A stretch of DNA of 64,000 nt from Linnemannia hyalina. Taxonomy: Eukaryota > Mortierellomycota > Mortierellomycetes > Mortierellales > Mortierellaceae. Shown in pieces: positions 36,916-47,347 of the stretch; the stretch's first letter is position 1; the number at the start of each line of letters is the position of its first letter. The DNA is taken from contig JAHRHY010000020.1 in assembly GCA_019671135.1 (NCBI GenBank), forward strand, positions 310,001 through 374,000. Reading direction: 5' to 3'. The position numbers and the translations under genes are program-made. The notes beneath the pieces were generated by a model, which did not search any database, was not told the origin of the DNA, and worked only from the letters and a program-made list of their open reading frames with translations.

Positions 36916-38816
36916 TCATCTTTTTATTTGTTTCAGCATTTTCTTTATCTCACGCGTAGCCACTGGATTGCTACTTGTGGTGAGCCTAAGGTACCACTCA
37001 ATAAAATTTTCGCGGCTCTCAGATACACCAAGTCCGATAAAGTACATGCAGGCTACAATTCCCTGAGCAGCCTCGTGTCCTTGCTCAGCAGCTTTGAGAT
37101 ACCATTGGAAGGCCTTGGATTCGTCTCTCCGGAGACTGAACCCTTTCCTGTACATGTCTCCCATACAGACCTGAGCATGCGCCACACCTTGGTCAGCAGC
37201 ATTCATAAACCACTCCCTGATCTTAGAATAAGGTTCCAGGTCAAGGGTAACGCCAGGAACGCATGTCATCCTGTTGTTATAAATCCCATTTAGCATGGAC
37301 TGAGCCCTGGTGTGTCCCTGGACCGCAGCCTTGATGAGCCAGTCCACAGCCTTGGACAGGTTTTTAGGGAGACCACAGAGGCCTAGTTTGTGAACGCGAC
37401 CTAGAGCGAATTGAGCTACCGGAAGTCCTTGATCGGCGGCTTTGGTGTACCACTCGACGGCCATGAGACCGTCCCGCGAGACGCCCCGACCAGCCTCGAG
37501 CGCAGCACCAACTCGCTCCTGGGCCTTGGTGAACCCTTGGTCGGCAGACTTGAGGTACCACTCAAAGGATCTGGAGTCAGATTGAGGAACACCCTGGCCC
37601 TTTTCGTATGCAGCCCCCATGTTGTACTGCATCCCTTCATGACCATTCTCAGCTGCCTTAACCGACCACTCCATCGCCTCAATGTTATCTTGTGGGACGC
37701 CGGCGCCATCGGTATACGCCTGGGATACTTTTACTTGGGCATCGGCATAGCCTTGGAGAGCAGCTTTGAGGAACCACTCGAAGGCCTTGGCATTGTCCTG
37801 AGGAACGCCATTATGACCTTGATCGTACAAGAGACCGATGTTGAACAGGGCACGCGGATGATGTTGTTCAGCGGCCTTAAGGTACCAGTCCAAGGCCGCA
37901 TCGCAATTCTGGTACACCTCTCGGCCATCGTTGTATCGATCCCCAAGAGCGACCTGGGCCTGGACATCCCCAGAATTGGCCTTGATCATCGTCTGCATGA
38001 GGCTCATGTCAGCAGCAGCATCATAGTCCTGAGGGTCCAGCAAGTTCTTGGTGACGGCTTTGGGCTGGTGGCCTTTCTCGGCCGGTGCATTGCTACTGTC
38101 GTCTTTGTGCTCATCATGAACGGTCTGGGGTCCTCGACGATGAGATACGGATGCTGGGACGTCCATGTGGTTGTATTCTGCAGGGCCTCCAATTCGTCCC
38201 CGTAGGTGGGGTTGCGTCTAGCACTACTAGAAGAGCTCTGTGGAGGAGTATTGAGTGACAGGTCTTGGACAATCCTTTCCATTGAGGCGACGTCCGCGGC
38301 TATCAATTCTCCACCCACGACGACATCCAAAACGACATCCGGTACAGCGGTGATTTGCCGTGGTTCAAGGCTACAGTTTGTTCATCCATGGAAAAAGAAT
38401 ACACTTCTGTGAGTACATACTTTTTTCCCTTCACATCCCGAGCAAAAAACAAACAGATACATTTTTCTTTCTCTCCCGCCCTGCTTGCTTGACATGCATA
38501 TCCAATGATCATGTCGCCATCCTGTGTGAAAAAAAAAGCGATTTTCACACACACAGACGCACACGTACGCTCTGAGGTCTTTTCCTTTCGCAAAGGGGAG
38601 CACCTTTGTCCTGTTCCTGACCGACAATGCCTCACTGAACGCCTGTTGGATGTCTTCCCAGAGGATAAAGTCCCTGTTGGTGTCGGGGTCAGTGTAGCAA
38701 TCGATATGGACTACTTTGGGCGAATTGAGAGGGACAGTGGTGGTGGAAGGTGGCTGGCTCTCGTGGACAGAGCGGAACCCTTGGACGTGCCCCTGTACTG
38801 CGTCCTGAGGTGGCAT
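36916..38816 (-). pseudogene. Sel1-like repeat gene with 1-nt frameshift (two exons)
   Basis: Exon 1 38569-38816 (start MPPQDAVQGHVQGFRSVHES) and exon 2 36916-38370, with donor GTACGT and acceptor GTAG. Exon 1 length (248 nt) and phase 2 match the paralogues. Exon 2 starts LEPRQITAVPDVVLDVVVGG and reads EALQN, then must jump frame to HMDVPASVSHRRGPQ; the paralogue reads EAPQDNNHIDS here. Aligning codons places a 1-nt deletion at about 38172-38180 on the + numbering. Without correction translation ends near 38004 after about 200 codons, losing all nine Sel1-like repeats. The downstream frame is otherwise clean, so the break is young, a sequencing error, or bypassed by unseen splicing. Function would be as for the intact copies. 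Confidence 0.8.
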
Positions 38817-39240
38817 GGTTTTTCTTTTTGTTTAGCTAGTTTCCTTGCTGGGTGTGAGATGTGGACTGCTGAAGGATGAGGTGATGGTGGTGATGTAGGC
38901 GGTCTGGAAGAAAAGAGATGGAGGAGTGCATGTGAGACAGAATGAAAAGAAAAAGAAAAGAGAGAGAGAAGTGAGAAGACGATGCGAGTAAAGTCAAAAA
39001 AAAGTAGGCGAGGGTTCCTTGTCTTTTTGTCGACAGAAATACGAGAGGGCACAGCTAGTTTTTTTGCGGGTGACTCGTGATTGGACGAGTGACGTTGTTC
39101 GTACCCGCGTCAGAAGAGATCTCTGTGTGTGTTATGACCAACGCGACAAAGAAAAGGTCTACTTTTTTTGGTCTTGGTCTTGGACGTGAGTTGGACGTGA
39201 AAGGGTCACCAGGCAGGCAAGTGTTCAAGATTATTATTGT
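38817..39240 (-). promoter_or_regulatory. Promoter of the frameshifted Sel1 gene
   Basis: Conserved with the orphan copy at 8078-8290 over about 270 nt. On the minus strand it ends in CT-rich sequence immediately before the start codon. Conservation is stronger than expected for unconstrained sequence only if the duplication is old; a recent duplication explains it equally well. Confidence 0.5.
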
Positions 39241-41232
39241 TTAATTTCTAAGCATGTATTTAAGAATGTGTAGAGCCCAGTCATTGCCTTCTTTAGCGAG
39301 TCTAAGGTACCATTCAAGAGACTTTTCGCGGCTCTCAGTCACGCCTAGACCTGTCTCGTACCTGTAGGCTACACGTCTCTGAGAAGCCTCGTCTCCTTGC
39401 TCAGCTGCCTTGAGTAACCATTCGAAGGCCACATATTCGTCTTTGGGGACACCGAGCCCTTTCGTGTACATGTCTGCCATACAGACCTGAGCATGCGCCA
39501 CACCTTGGTCAGCAGCATCCATAAACCACTCCTTGATCTTGAATTGGGTTTCCAAGTCAATGGTACAATCAGGACCACGATAGGACGTGCCGTAGTTATA
39601 AATCTCACTTAGCATGGACTGAGCCTGGGTGTGTCCCTGGACCGCAGCCTTGATGAACCAGTCCACAGCCTTGGACCGGTCTTTAGGGAGACCACAGAGG
39701 CCTAGTTTGTGAACGCGACCTAGTGCGAATTGAGCCACTGAAAGACCTTGATCGGCGGCTTTGGTGTACCACTTGACGGCCATGAGACCGTCCCGCGAGA
39801 CGCCCCGACCAGCCTCGAGCGCAGCACCAACTCGCTCCTGGGCCTTGGTGAACCCTTGGTCGGCAGACTTGAGGTACCACTCAAAGGATCTGGAGTCAGA
39901 TTGAGGAACACCCTGGCCCTTTTCGTATGCAGCCCCCATGTTGTACTGCGTCCCTGCGTGTCCATTCTCGGCTGCCTTGACCGACCACTCCATCGCCTTG
40001 ATGTTGTCTTTTGAGATGCCGGCACCGTTGGTGTACGCCTGTGATACTTTTGCTTGGGCATCGGCATAGCCTTGGAGAGCAGACTTGAGGAACCACTTGA
40101 AGGCATTGGTACCGTCCTGTAGGGCCACGTTGTCTCTTTCCTTGTCATCTTCTTCCCCGTCATCTTCTTCCCCGTCATCTTCTTCCCTGTAGTCTTCTTC
40201 CCTGTAGTCTTCTTCACTGTAGTCTCCTTCCTCGTCGTGTACTTTCTCGTACAGAAGACCAATATTGTACTGAGCCCGAGGGTGATGTCGTTCAGCGGCC
40301 TTAAGGTACCAGTCCAAGGCGGTGTGGCGATCCTGGTGCACCTCTCGGCCATCCTTGTATCGATCCCCGAGAGCGACTTGGGCATGGACATCGCCTTGGT
40401 AGGCATGGATCATTGTCTGCATGAGGTCCATATCCTTAGCAGCGGTTTCGTCCTGAGGGTCATCTAGTCGCTTTGTGGCGTTGCTGGTCGCCTCTGAATG
40501 CTGGGTATCGATGGCGTTGCCGTAGTTGTTGTCTTGTGAATGATACTCTAAGGCTTGGGGTCCTCGAAGTGGGGTAGTGTTTTCTGGGCTATCGATATGG
40601 TTATTGTCCTGTGGGGCTTCTGGCTCGCCGCCACAGGGTGGGCTATGTGCGGCGATTTCGATGGGGGTCTGACGTGGGATGTTGAGAGAAAGTTCCTGAA
40701 CGGCGCGCTGGAGAGAGGCGATCGTATCTGCAGTTTCAGTATCGGTAGTAGCAATCGGTTTATCAGCCACAACAACATCCAAGACGACGTCCGATACGGC
40801 TGCAATCCTGCGGGGCTCAAGACTAATGGTTGTTCATACAAAAAAAAAAAAATGTCAATGGGTAACCAATTTCTCCCTCCCCCTATCTCACTTTTTGCAT
40901 GACATGCATATCAAAATGATCATTTGGCCATCCTGTCGGGACAAAAAATAATCGGAATCCAGAGCGCTTTTCAAACACACTTACATTCTGTGGTCCTTTC
41001 CTCTCACAAAGGGTAGCATCCTGGTCTTGTTCCTGACAAAGATGGCCTCGTCAAAGGCCTGCTGGATATCTTCCCAGAGGATAAAGTCCTTGTTGGTGTC
41101 CGGGTCGGTGTAGCAGTCGATATGGGTGATATTGGGAGAGTCGAAGGGAACTGAAGTGGTAGAATGTGGTTCGCTCTTTTGGACTGAACGAAATCCCTGG
41201 ACGTGTTCTTGGGTTGTGTCTTTTTGTGTCAT
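39241..41232 (-). CDS. Sel1-like repeat protein, third intact copy (two exons)
   Basis: Exons 40985-41232 and 39241-40822 (phase 2 intron GTAAGT...ATTAG) encode 609 residues. The N-terminal domain (MTQKDTTQEHVQGFRSVQKS, DFILWEDIQQAFDEA, then LEPRRIAAVSDVVLDVVV) is followed by a linker and nine Sel1-like repeats. It is the closest relative of the gene at 6024-8032: exon 1 is the same length, intron sequence is alignable almost throughout and repeats 3-6 are nearly the same. The acidic loop insert is longer (YREEDYREEDDGEEDDGEED). Likely a protein-interaction scaffold. Lies upstream of the frameshifted copy on the same strand, mirroring the order at 6-8.4 kb. Confidence 0.9.
40143..40230 (-). 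repeat. Acidic coding minisatellite, expanded
   Basis: Repeats of about 15 nt (TCTTCCCCGTCATCT and TCTTCCCTGTAGTCT on +) encode REEDY/GEEDD units in the loop after Sel1 repeat 2. More units than in the paralogue at 7083-7143. Confidence 0.85.
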
Positions 41233-42148
41233 TTTTTTTCTCTATTTTTTGTCCTAGTTCCAGGAACGAGACGTAGTTTTACTGAGGGAGAGGCGGGGTG
41301 ATGTGAGTTGGTTCGAGGATGAGCGATGGAGGTGTGTGAATGTGAATGTGCAAGTGGAGGAAAAGGAATGAACAAAGTGCGATAAATGAGGGAAGTGATG
41401 CTTTGATGCGTTGAGTCTCGTGATTTTTGATTAAAAGAAACCTTTGTGTGTGTGTGTGTGTGTGAATGTGAAACCCCCTAACGTGTGCATAATGAAAGCA
41501 ACGAAGACTCATCATGGCAAAGCAGCAGCAACCTCAACACAGCGGCACTAGGTTATTCATGCTCCTTCTATTTCCCTACTGACTCAAAGAGCACACCACT
41601 GTACTTCTATTTCCACCCCTTAGAATAGATTTGGCAGAGGATGAGAAAAGAGTGGGGGAGGGAAAGTAAAGCCGGGAGAAAGGCAAATGAAAGGTTGGAA
41701 GTGAATAGGCGAATGAAGAAGAGCGAAGAAGGAAAGAAAGAAAGAAAGGTGTGTTGAATGAAAAGAGGGGTTGGTGAAGGCTTTCATGTTTTTCGACGAA
41801 GGCAAATCAGGGGTACTGATGTGACGGATACGCGTGATTGGACAGAACCTTTCATGTTCCATACGATACTGACAAGTGTCGTTGCCATGTGTATGTGCAG
41901 TCCAGATGTCCCAACGCGCATAAGCAGTTGTCGACTGAATCGAAAATGCGTTGTTACGGAACTGACAATGCGTTTCAGCAGGCACATGCCCACTATTGCT
42001 CCTTCAGTGTTGCCAGCGCATAGCACATGCATCAACGGTGCTTTTTATTTCTTTCCTTGGTTCGGGACGTTCATATCGATACAAAACAATGAAGGAAAAA
42101 TATAAAAGCACGCCCGCTCCTCTCACTTTTGTAGCTATCACTCTAGCT
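41233..42148. other. Intergenic with GT tract
   Basis: Promoter side of the Sel1 gene, with a GT microsatellite at about 41445-41464 and A/G-rich sequence to 41760. A TATA-like TATAAAAG lies at about 42101-42108. No convincing gene except the short frame that follows. Confidence 0.4.
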
Positions 42149-42337
42149 ATGAGCCTTCATCATTATTTAGAGACTTACAATATTGTCCCTCACGGTACCA
42201 CAATAAACGACATTCAAGTCGAACAAGGTAACCACAACAATTATCTTGTTATCCTACGCCTCCTAGAGGGGCAACGTATGGTCCAAAATCTTAACTGCTT
42301 CAAGATCTCCAGTATTAAAAGTAAAATGGCCAGATAA
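42149..42337 (+). CDS. Possible small protein, 62 residues
   Basis: Frame [20 protein letters not shown] to the stop at 42337, about 45 nt downstream of TATAAAAG. It lacks signal peptide, cysteines or low complexity. No family recognised. GTAACC at about 42227 could be a splice donor, in which case only the first 26 residues are coding. Could be chance. Confidence 0.28.
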   Translation: MSLHHYLETYNIVPHGTTINDIQVEQGNHNNYLVILRLLEGQRMVQNLNCFKISSIKSKMAR

Positions 42338-42356
42338 TTACATTTCAAAAATTAGT

Positions 42357-42357
<1 letters not shown>

Positions 42358-42424
<67 letters not shown>
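42358..42424. repeat. Perfect 7-bp tandem repeat (TTTCTAC)n
   Basis: About nine and a half uninterrupted copies of TTTCTAC immediately downstream of the kelch-type gene stop codon (42449 on the minus strand), so within its probable 3' UTR. Confidence 0.95.
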
Positions 42425-42448
42425 GCTACTAATTACCCATAAGAGGTT

Positions 42449-44488
42449 TTAGTATTCCTGAGGATGGTTCTGGTGTCTCGTGCCAGATTCTTGCCCATGA
42501 TAGTAACCGGGCATATCCGTCTCGTTGTCGATCGCCTGAGGCGCGCGACCTGGTGAATGGTGCACTTGAGGACCTCTGGCCTCAGCGACCCTGTAGTTGT
42601 CAGCGGCTGCATCGAGTTGGTACATTTCCACGCCGCCCTGGGGATCGGATGGTTGTGTCGGCTGGGGAGTCTGAGGGCTGTTGTGGTTGCTGTTGTTGAA
42701 GGTGTTGTTGGCAAACGTTTGTGGCGAGGACATGGTGGTAGTAGCTGCGGGGGGGTACTGCTGTGGGTGGTGTTGCAGATATGGAGAGGACTCCAGCTTG
42801 CCATGGTTGTCGTGTGTTGGAATAGCGTTATTGTTGTGGTTGGGGGGATTAGTTGGTGGTATAGGGTAAGAGACTGGCGCGTTGGTGATTTCGCCGCCAC
42901 CGCTGATGTCGTTGTAGTTGATATGGCCACCACCACCGCCACCGTCGAGTCGTTCGCTGTCAATAACCAAGCTCCGCTGTGAGAGTTGTTCCCCGAGTTC
43001 CTTCAGTCGTGTTTTTTGTCGACGACTGTACGCCAAGAACCCAATAACGACTCCAACCACGGCCAGTACACCCACAACACCGCCAATAATCGGTCCAGCT
43101 CCCGCAGATGACGATCCCGAACCTTGGTTTCCGCCAATTCCTGAGCCAGATGTTGGAGTTGGCTTTGTGGTCGGATTGGACGAGTAGTAAGACGGAGCCT
43201 TGTAGTTGTTGACCCATTGGTTCAAGGTGAGATCATAGACGATGGGTTCGGCAGAGACCACGGTGTTGGTGCCATCGCTACTTCCACCCCAGACCACGAA
43301 TTGATCGCCGACCAGGGCACAGGCGGCGTAGACTCGAGGTGTTGTGTGTGAGGGTCCTGCGGTCCAGGTGCTTGTGTCTGTGTCTGTGTCGATGGTCAGA
43401 ATGTTGATTGCGCCTGTGAAGGCTGGTGTCACGACTGAAGTTTGGCCGCCAAAGACGACGATTGTTTTGCTGTCGTCGCCTGGTTTGAGAAATGGAACAG
43501 GAAGAAAAGAAGGATTAATAGATGATACGATGTGGAATTTGTTTTCTGGGGATATTGTTAATGAGGTACATACTGATGGCCGAGCAATGGTTTGAGCTTG
43601 GTGCTGGTGGTGATCCAGTGGTTCTCTATGATTGTTCACCCCATGGCCAGTACAACAAAAAAAATGAATACACATGAAGCAAAAAACCCTTTAACATTCA
43701 ACCCAATAGATTTGCCAAAAAAAAACAACCTTATTTGCTTTTTTTACCAGTAATGACCAGCCAGGTTTGATGGGCGAGTACTCTGTCACGAATACCTGGG
43801 GATCGAAATGGGTTGGGCTGACCCCATAATTATAACCGCCCACATACATAACAGTCGTCCTCGCACGGTTAAATAGCGCCGACCCAAAATACCGGGCAGT
43901 CAAGGTATTATTCGGGATCAGCGCCTGTGTCCTCCAAAAGGTCGGACCCTCCGGTTGATACTCATTCATGCTCGTGTTGCCAGGGATGTACACCAACCCC
44001 GAGATCGGATTCAAAACGGGCTTGAGTCCTGAAGCGAAGACATCTGGGTTATCGGTCAATACCCGGGGCGTCTTCCAGATATCCATCACGACATCGTATT
44101 CTGTGACAGTGTAACTCGATGGCTCATCATATTTGAATGTGAAGACGGTGTTATTGTTGGCTGAGCTGACTGCATACAAGGATCGAGATGCGGTGCCGTT
44201 CGAAAGTGCGCGCCAGGGCGCCGCAGAGACTGGCCAGGAGGTCGAGAGGTCGAGGGCAAATGTCTGGGGGGATAAGAACTGGGTGACGCCGTTGAGGGTG
44301 ACAGCGCCGCCGTGGATGAAGAGGTCACGTCCGGCTCTGGTCCAGGCCATGTCCTGGAAGGGAATGGGGGTGACGCTTTGGGCTGAGACGGAGGAGCAGC
44401 TTATGAGTAGGACCAGGGCAGCTGCGGTGGTGGTGGAGGTGGCAAAGGTGAGGCGTCTGCTTCTGCTCATGGTTCGATTTGCAACCAT
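42449..44488 (-). CDS. Secreted kelch-type beta-propeller protein with C-terminal membrane span (three exons)
   Basis: Exons 43748-44488, 43574-43625 and 42449-43479 encode 607 residues. A basic N-terminus and hydrophobic signal peptide (about 10-37, ending SCSSVSAQ) lead a galactose-oxidase/kelch-like region with blade motifs [37 protein letters not shown] and [12 protein letters not shown] Ser/Gly-rich stalk and one membrane span at about 394-415 ([20 protein letters not shown]) are followed by RRQK and a 190-residue Asn/Pro/Gln-rich cytosolic tail. Architecture suggests a cell-surface sensor or adhesion protein. No catalytic Cys/Tyr of galactose oxidase is evident. The middle exon of 52 nt restores frame between the two large exons. 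Confidence 0.88.
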
Positions 44489-45074
44489 GTTTTTGGGTTG
44501 CTGAAAAAGGGATGGCGGAAGTGAAAGAAAGAGGCTGCTGAGGATAAGAGGGGTATATATATGGTTAGAGGTTATCAGGAAGAGGGGAGCCAGGAAAAGG
44601 GAGAAGGAACAGAGGGAGAAAGAGGGGCGAAAAAGGGAAACAACAGAAGTATGAGTCCTTTTCATTCGCCACCCTTGGTAACACCCATTGACGTATACCA
44701 CAGCATGACATTTGTCTTTGCTCTCGTTTGCTTGTTTGCGTGTGTGCATGTATTAATACCTCTTCACCGTGTCATTGATTCATAGAGGGCAGGTTTTTTT
44801 GCGTGAGTTTGAGTTGTCTTTCTGCCCACTTTCCAAATGACATTTCATTTTGACAAAGATCTTGCATGTTGTTGTTGTTGTTGTTGTTGTATGTGTCGAC
44901 AACAAAAGAGAAGCTCACAAAAGAAAAAGAGAGAAAAGACAAAGTCGAAGAAAACAAAGAAACCTTCACACACCTATGCTCTTTATGTACTCCGTGCCTC
45001 TTACTCCCAATGTCAACAGCATCCGTCAGCAATACTCTGTGGCATCTCTTTGTTTTTGCAGAAAGATACCTCCG
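44489..45074. other. Promoter of the kelch-type gene and flank
   Basis: TATATATA at about 44552-44560 (minus-strand promoter about 65-70 nt upstream of the start). Beyond it a GTT repeat at about 44869-44890 and no supported coding sequence. Confidence 0.45.
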
Positions 45075-45305
45075 AAAGTCAGCTCTCAAAAAGGGACCAT
45101 CTTAACCTTATCCCTCACAAAGAGAGCCTCCTCAACGACCTGCTGAACATCCTCCCAGAGGACAAAGGCCTTATTGGTGCCTGGGTCTGTATAGCAATCG
45201 ATGTGTGTAACATCGTCCGAGGGCTGAGACGGTGGAGGGACGTTGACTTTTATGGACAGAGTGGAATCCCTGGACTTTTTCCTATGTGGAGTGTCCTTGT
45301 TGCAT
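45075..45305 (-). pseudogene. Relic of Sel1-family first exon
   Basis: Matches only the N-terminal domain of the Sel1 family: VQGFHSVHKSQ in one frame, then DDVTHIDCYTDPGTNKAFVL and WEDVQQVVEEALFVRDKVKM in another. The presumed ATG at 45305 meets a TAG after six codons, a frameshift separates the two blocks, and a 1-nt loss after KMVPF creates a TGA. No Sel1 repeats follow within reach. It is a fifth, dead copy of this exon in the window, lying 3.8 kb from the live copies. Confidence 0.85.
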
Positions 45306-45344
45306 TGAATGTCGTTATGGTGTTGGTGTGAGATGTAAGTAGAG

Positions 45345-45373
45345 GAAAGGAAGGAAGGAAGGAAGGAAGGAAG
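45345..45373. repeat. GGAA tetranucleotide repeat
   Basis: About seven tandem copies of GGAA/AAGG between the Sel1 relic and the first Cys-rich gene. Confidence 0.9.
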
Positions 45374-45723
45374 AAGAGTTGACTCAATGAGGTGCGCGGG
45401 CATTTTTTTTGGGTTTTGTTTCATCGAACTGTGATTGGACAAAAGTCTCTTGGTTCCAGGCCGTTGTGCAGAATACATTTTGTGAGCGGGTCTCCCGGTA
45501 TTTATTGGAGGAGGCAGAGTGCAAACGCAATACCAAGGCTGACTCGACCACACCACGTCTATCCCACATCGCCCTTTCAGGAAAAAAAGCAGTCTCGTTC
45601 TCATTTTTTTAGCAGTTTGGATCCAAACTCCAGCAGACATACAAAACAAACAAATCGACAAGACAATAAGAAGAGGGAGCACTTCCCCCGTTGCTTGTTT
45701 CTTTTTATTACTCCGTTTTGCAA

Positions 45724-46221
45724 TTACAACAATGCAATAGACACAACGCCACTCAGGAAGGCGGCGATCCAAGACAACGCCTCAACCGACACGCCACCAC
45801 TTCCTCCACCACCAGTACCACCCACAGCACCAGCAGCAGGACAAGCCGTCTTGAATCCCGCCAACGCATCATAAACCCCTTTTGTGAAACCCTCCTGCTC
45901 CGAACAAGCAGACGGCGGTTTGGCAATACAACCTCTCACCCAGAACTCATCCCCCTCCACTCTTACCAATCCACAGAGACATGATTTCTCGTCTTCGGTC
46001 ATGGTGGTGTTGGGTTTCCAGTTGTCGACTGAGAAGGTGGGGTCTTTTGAGCAGGAGGGTGATTTTGTGAGGGCCGCAGTGGTGAGGCAGGTGATGCAGG
46101 TTTGGTAAGGGGTGGTTGTGCCGTTGGTTGCGGCGGAGGCTGGGTGGAGGATGGAGGGGGAGAGTGCGAGGAGGAGAAGAGTGGTGAATAGTAAGAGAGG
46201 AGACAATTTTGAGAAATGCAT
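45724..46221 (-). CDS. Small secreted GPI-anchored eight-Cys protein, array member 1
   Basis: Single exon, 165 residues. A signal peptide (about 1-28, ending HPASA) leads the eight-Cys signature: CITC, SPSC, SCLC, FWVRGC, SAC and a final AC before a Gly-rich stretch (VGGTGGGGSGG) and a hydrophobic C-terminus (ALSWIAAFLSGVVSIALL), which together look like a GPI-attachment signal. An upstream in-frame extension exists, but the chosen Met starts the signal peptide, as in the paralogues (MHFS). An acidic residue sits 3-4 residues before the C-x-C. Cell-wall or plasma-membrane protein of unknown role; CFEM-like by inference. Confidence 0.85.
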   Translation of the reverse strand: MHFSKLSPLLLFTTLLLLALSPSILHPASAATNGTTTPYQTCITCLTTAALTKSPSCSKDPTFSVDNWKPNTTMTEDEKSCLCGLVRVEGDEFWVRGCIAKPPSACSEQEGFTKGVYDALAGFKTACPAAGAVGGTGGGGSGGVSVEALSWIAAFLSGVVSIALL

Positions 46222-46426
46222 TTTTATTGGCGCTATGAGGAATGTGGTATAGAAAGATAAGACGACGTGGGGTAGAGTGAACGAAGGGAAGAAAAGAGAG
46301 TAGGAGCGTAATGAGAAATGAGAAAAAGAAATGACACCGTGCCTCAAGTGAGCAAAGATTAAACTTTCTCCAAGCGACAAGCCACATCTTGCACCTATGG
46401 ATGTGTTTGCCCCTTCACACAAGTGC

Positions 46427-46590
46427 TCACAGGAGAGCGCCGGCGGCAACAACGACAACAACGATGAGGCAAGACAAACCACTGGAAGAACCGCCAAAAT
46501 GCACACCAGCACCACTCACAGTCGGCCCAGTCGCCGAAGGTGGAAAGCCCGTAGCAGCCGCCACCACAGGGTTTCACGCGTAAGAGTGGT
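46427..46590 (-). pseudogene. Orphan GPI-signal tail of an array member
   Basis: In one minus-strand frame ending at the TGA at 46427 the translation is Ser/Gly/Thr-rich (ATGFPPSATGPTVSGAGVHF) and finishes GLSCLIVVVVVAAGALL. That is the look of the stalk plus GPI hydrophobic tail of the neighbouring family, but no Cys-rich domain or signal peptide precedes it. Probably the truncated end of a lost copy. Confidence 0.5.
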
Positions 46591-46764
46591 AGTGGGCGCA
46601 GCGGCAGATGGATGAGCTTCTCAACATTCTTTTCCCGGTCCATTTAGCTCTCATGTCCCGCCGCTCTTAGCGAGTATCCTCCCTTTACTCGCTTGCTCCT
46701 TCTGGCGCGTTTACTTGATTATTAAGCCGGTGAGCCACCACGAGTAATCTTGCTAATTCACACA

Positions 46765-46772
46765 TATATAAA
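46765..46772 (+). promoter_or_regulatory. TATA box of the + strand Cys-rich peptide
   Basis: TATATAAA lies 84 nt before the ATG at 46856, in an otherwise AC-rich leader. Confidence 0.6.
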
Positions 46773-46855
46773 CCCCCTCTCTAGCTAAACTTCCTTCCTT
46801 CACATATACACCTTCCTGCTGCACTCTTCCACACTATTTTCTCTCATTTCACGAC

Positions 46856-47131
46856 ATGACAAAGTCTTTCACTCTGCTGGCTCTTCTGGCTCTCCTCACT
46901 CTGTACATTGTACGAGCAAATGTCCACTGTTATTGCCATAATTGGCTGGATTTAGTTATGAAATCGGAGACAAGACAATGCCTTGGCTTGGGAGCAGTTC
47001 CTCAATTCATAGAAATCAACAGCAAAGGCGTTGTTGTGTACAGCAGCTGGCCTAAGAAGGAATGGAGAAACAAATGGCATAAGTGCTGCGAGGATGCTTC
47101 AATCACTTCTACCGGCCTAACGTGCTTTTGA
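46856..47131 (+). CDS. Secreted Cys-rich peptide, 91 residues
   Basis: A strong signal peptide (MTKSFTLLALLALLTLYIVR, cleavage near ANVHC) is followed by about 70 residues with six Cys: HCYCHN, RQC, HKCCED and a last LTCF. No GPI signal. It is the only gene on + within the secreted-protein array and shows no similarity in Cys order to the eight-Cys family. The size and Cys content resemble fungal secreted peptides (effector- or defensin-like in the broad sense); function unknown. Odd: after its TGA the same frame stays open for 71 more codons of Ser/Thr/Pro repeats. An AATAAA lies at 47336-47341. Confidence 0.75.
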   Translation: MTKSFTLLALLALLTLYIVRANVHCYCHNWLDLVMKSETRQCLGLGAVPQFIEINSKGVVVYSSWPKKEWRNKWHKCCEDASITSTGLTCF

Positions 47132-47347
47132 GGCTGCTTAATGGCCACTCCGCCATCTGTCCCTATCCTCTCTATCCCGTCTCCTACCGTTCCATTTTCT
47201 TCTACCGTTCTGTCTCCTTCTACCGTCCCGCCTCTTTCTACGGTCACATCTCCCTCTGCCGTCCCCTCCCTATCTGCGGTCTCCGCCCCCGATCATTTTG
47301 AATCCTTGTACCCTCATTCAACTGTTACCACCCAAAATAAAACCTAG
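47132..47347 (+). other. In-frame Ser/Thr/Pro-rich extension beyond the stop
   Basis: Same frame as the preceding gene. Repeats such as PSTVPPLSTVTSPSAVPSLS arise from a degenerate unit of about 18 nt (TCTACCGT core). It could be a former C-terminal stalk cut off by a nonsense mutation, a stop-readthrough product, or 3' UTR that is repetitive by chance. Confidence 0.45.

Noticed and set aside
45384..45874. Frames on both strands between the Sel1 relic and array member 1
   Set aside because: No family similarity or signal, and they overlap the better-supported relic or array gene.
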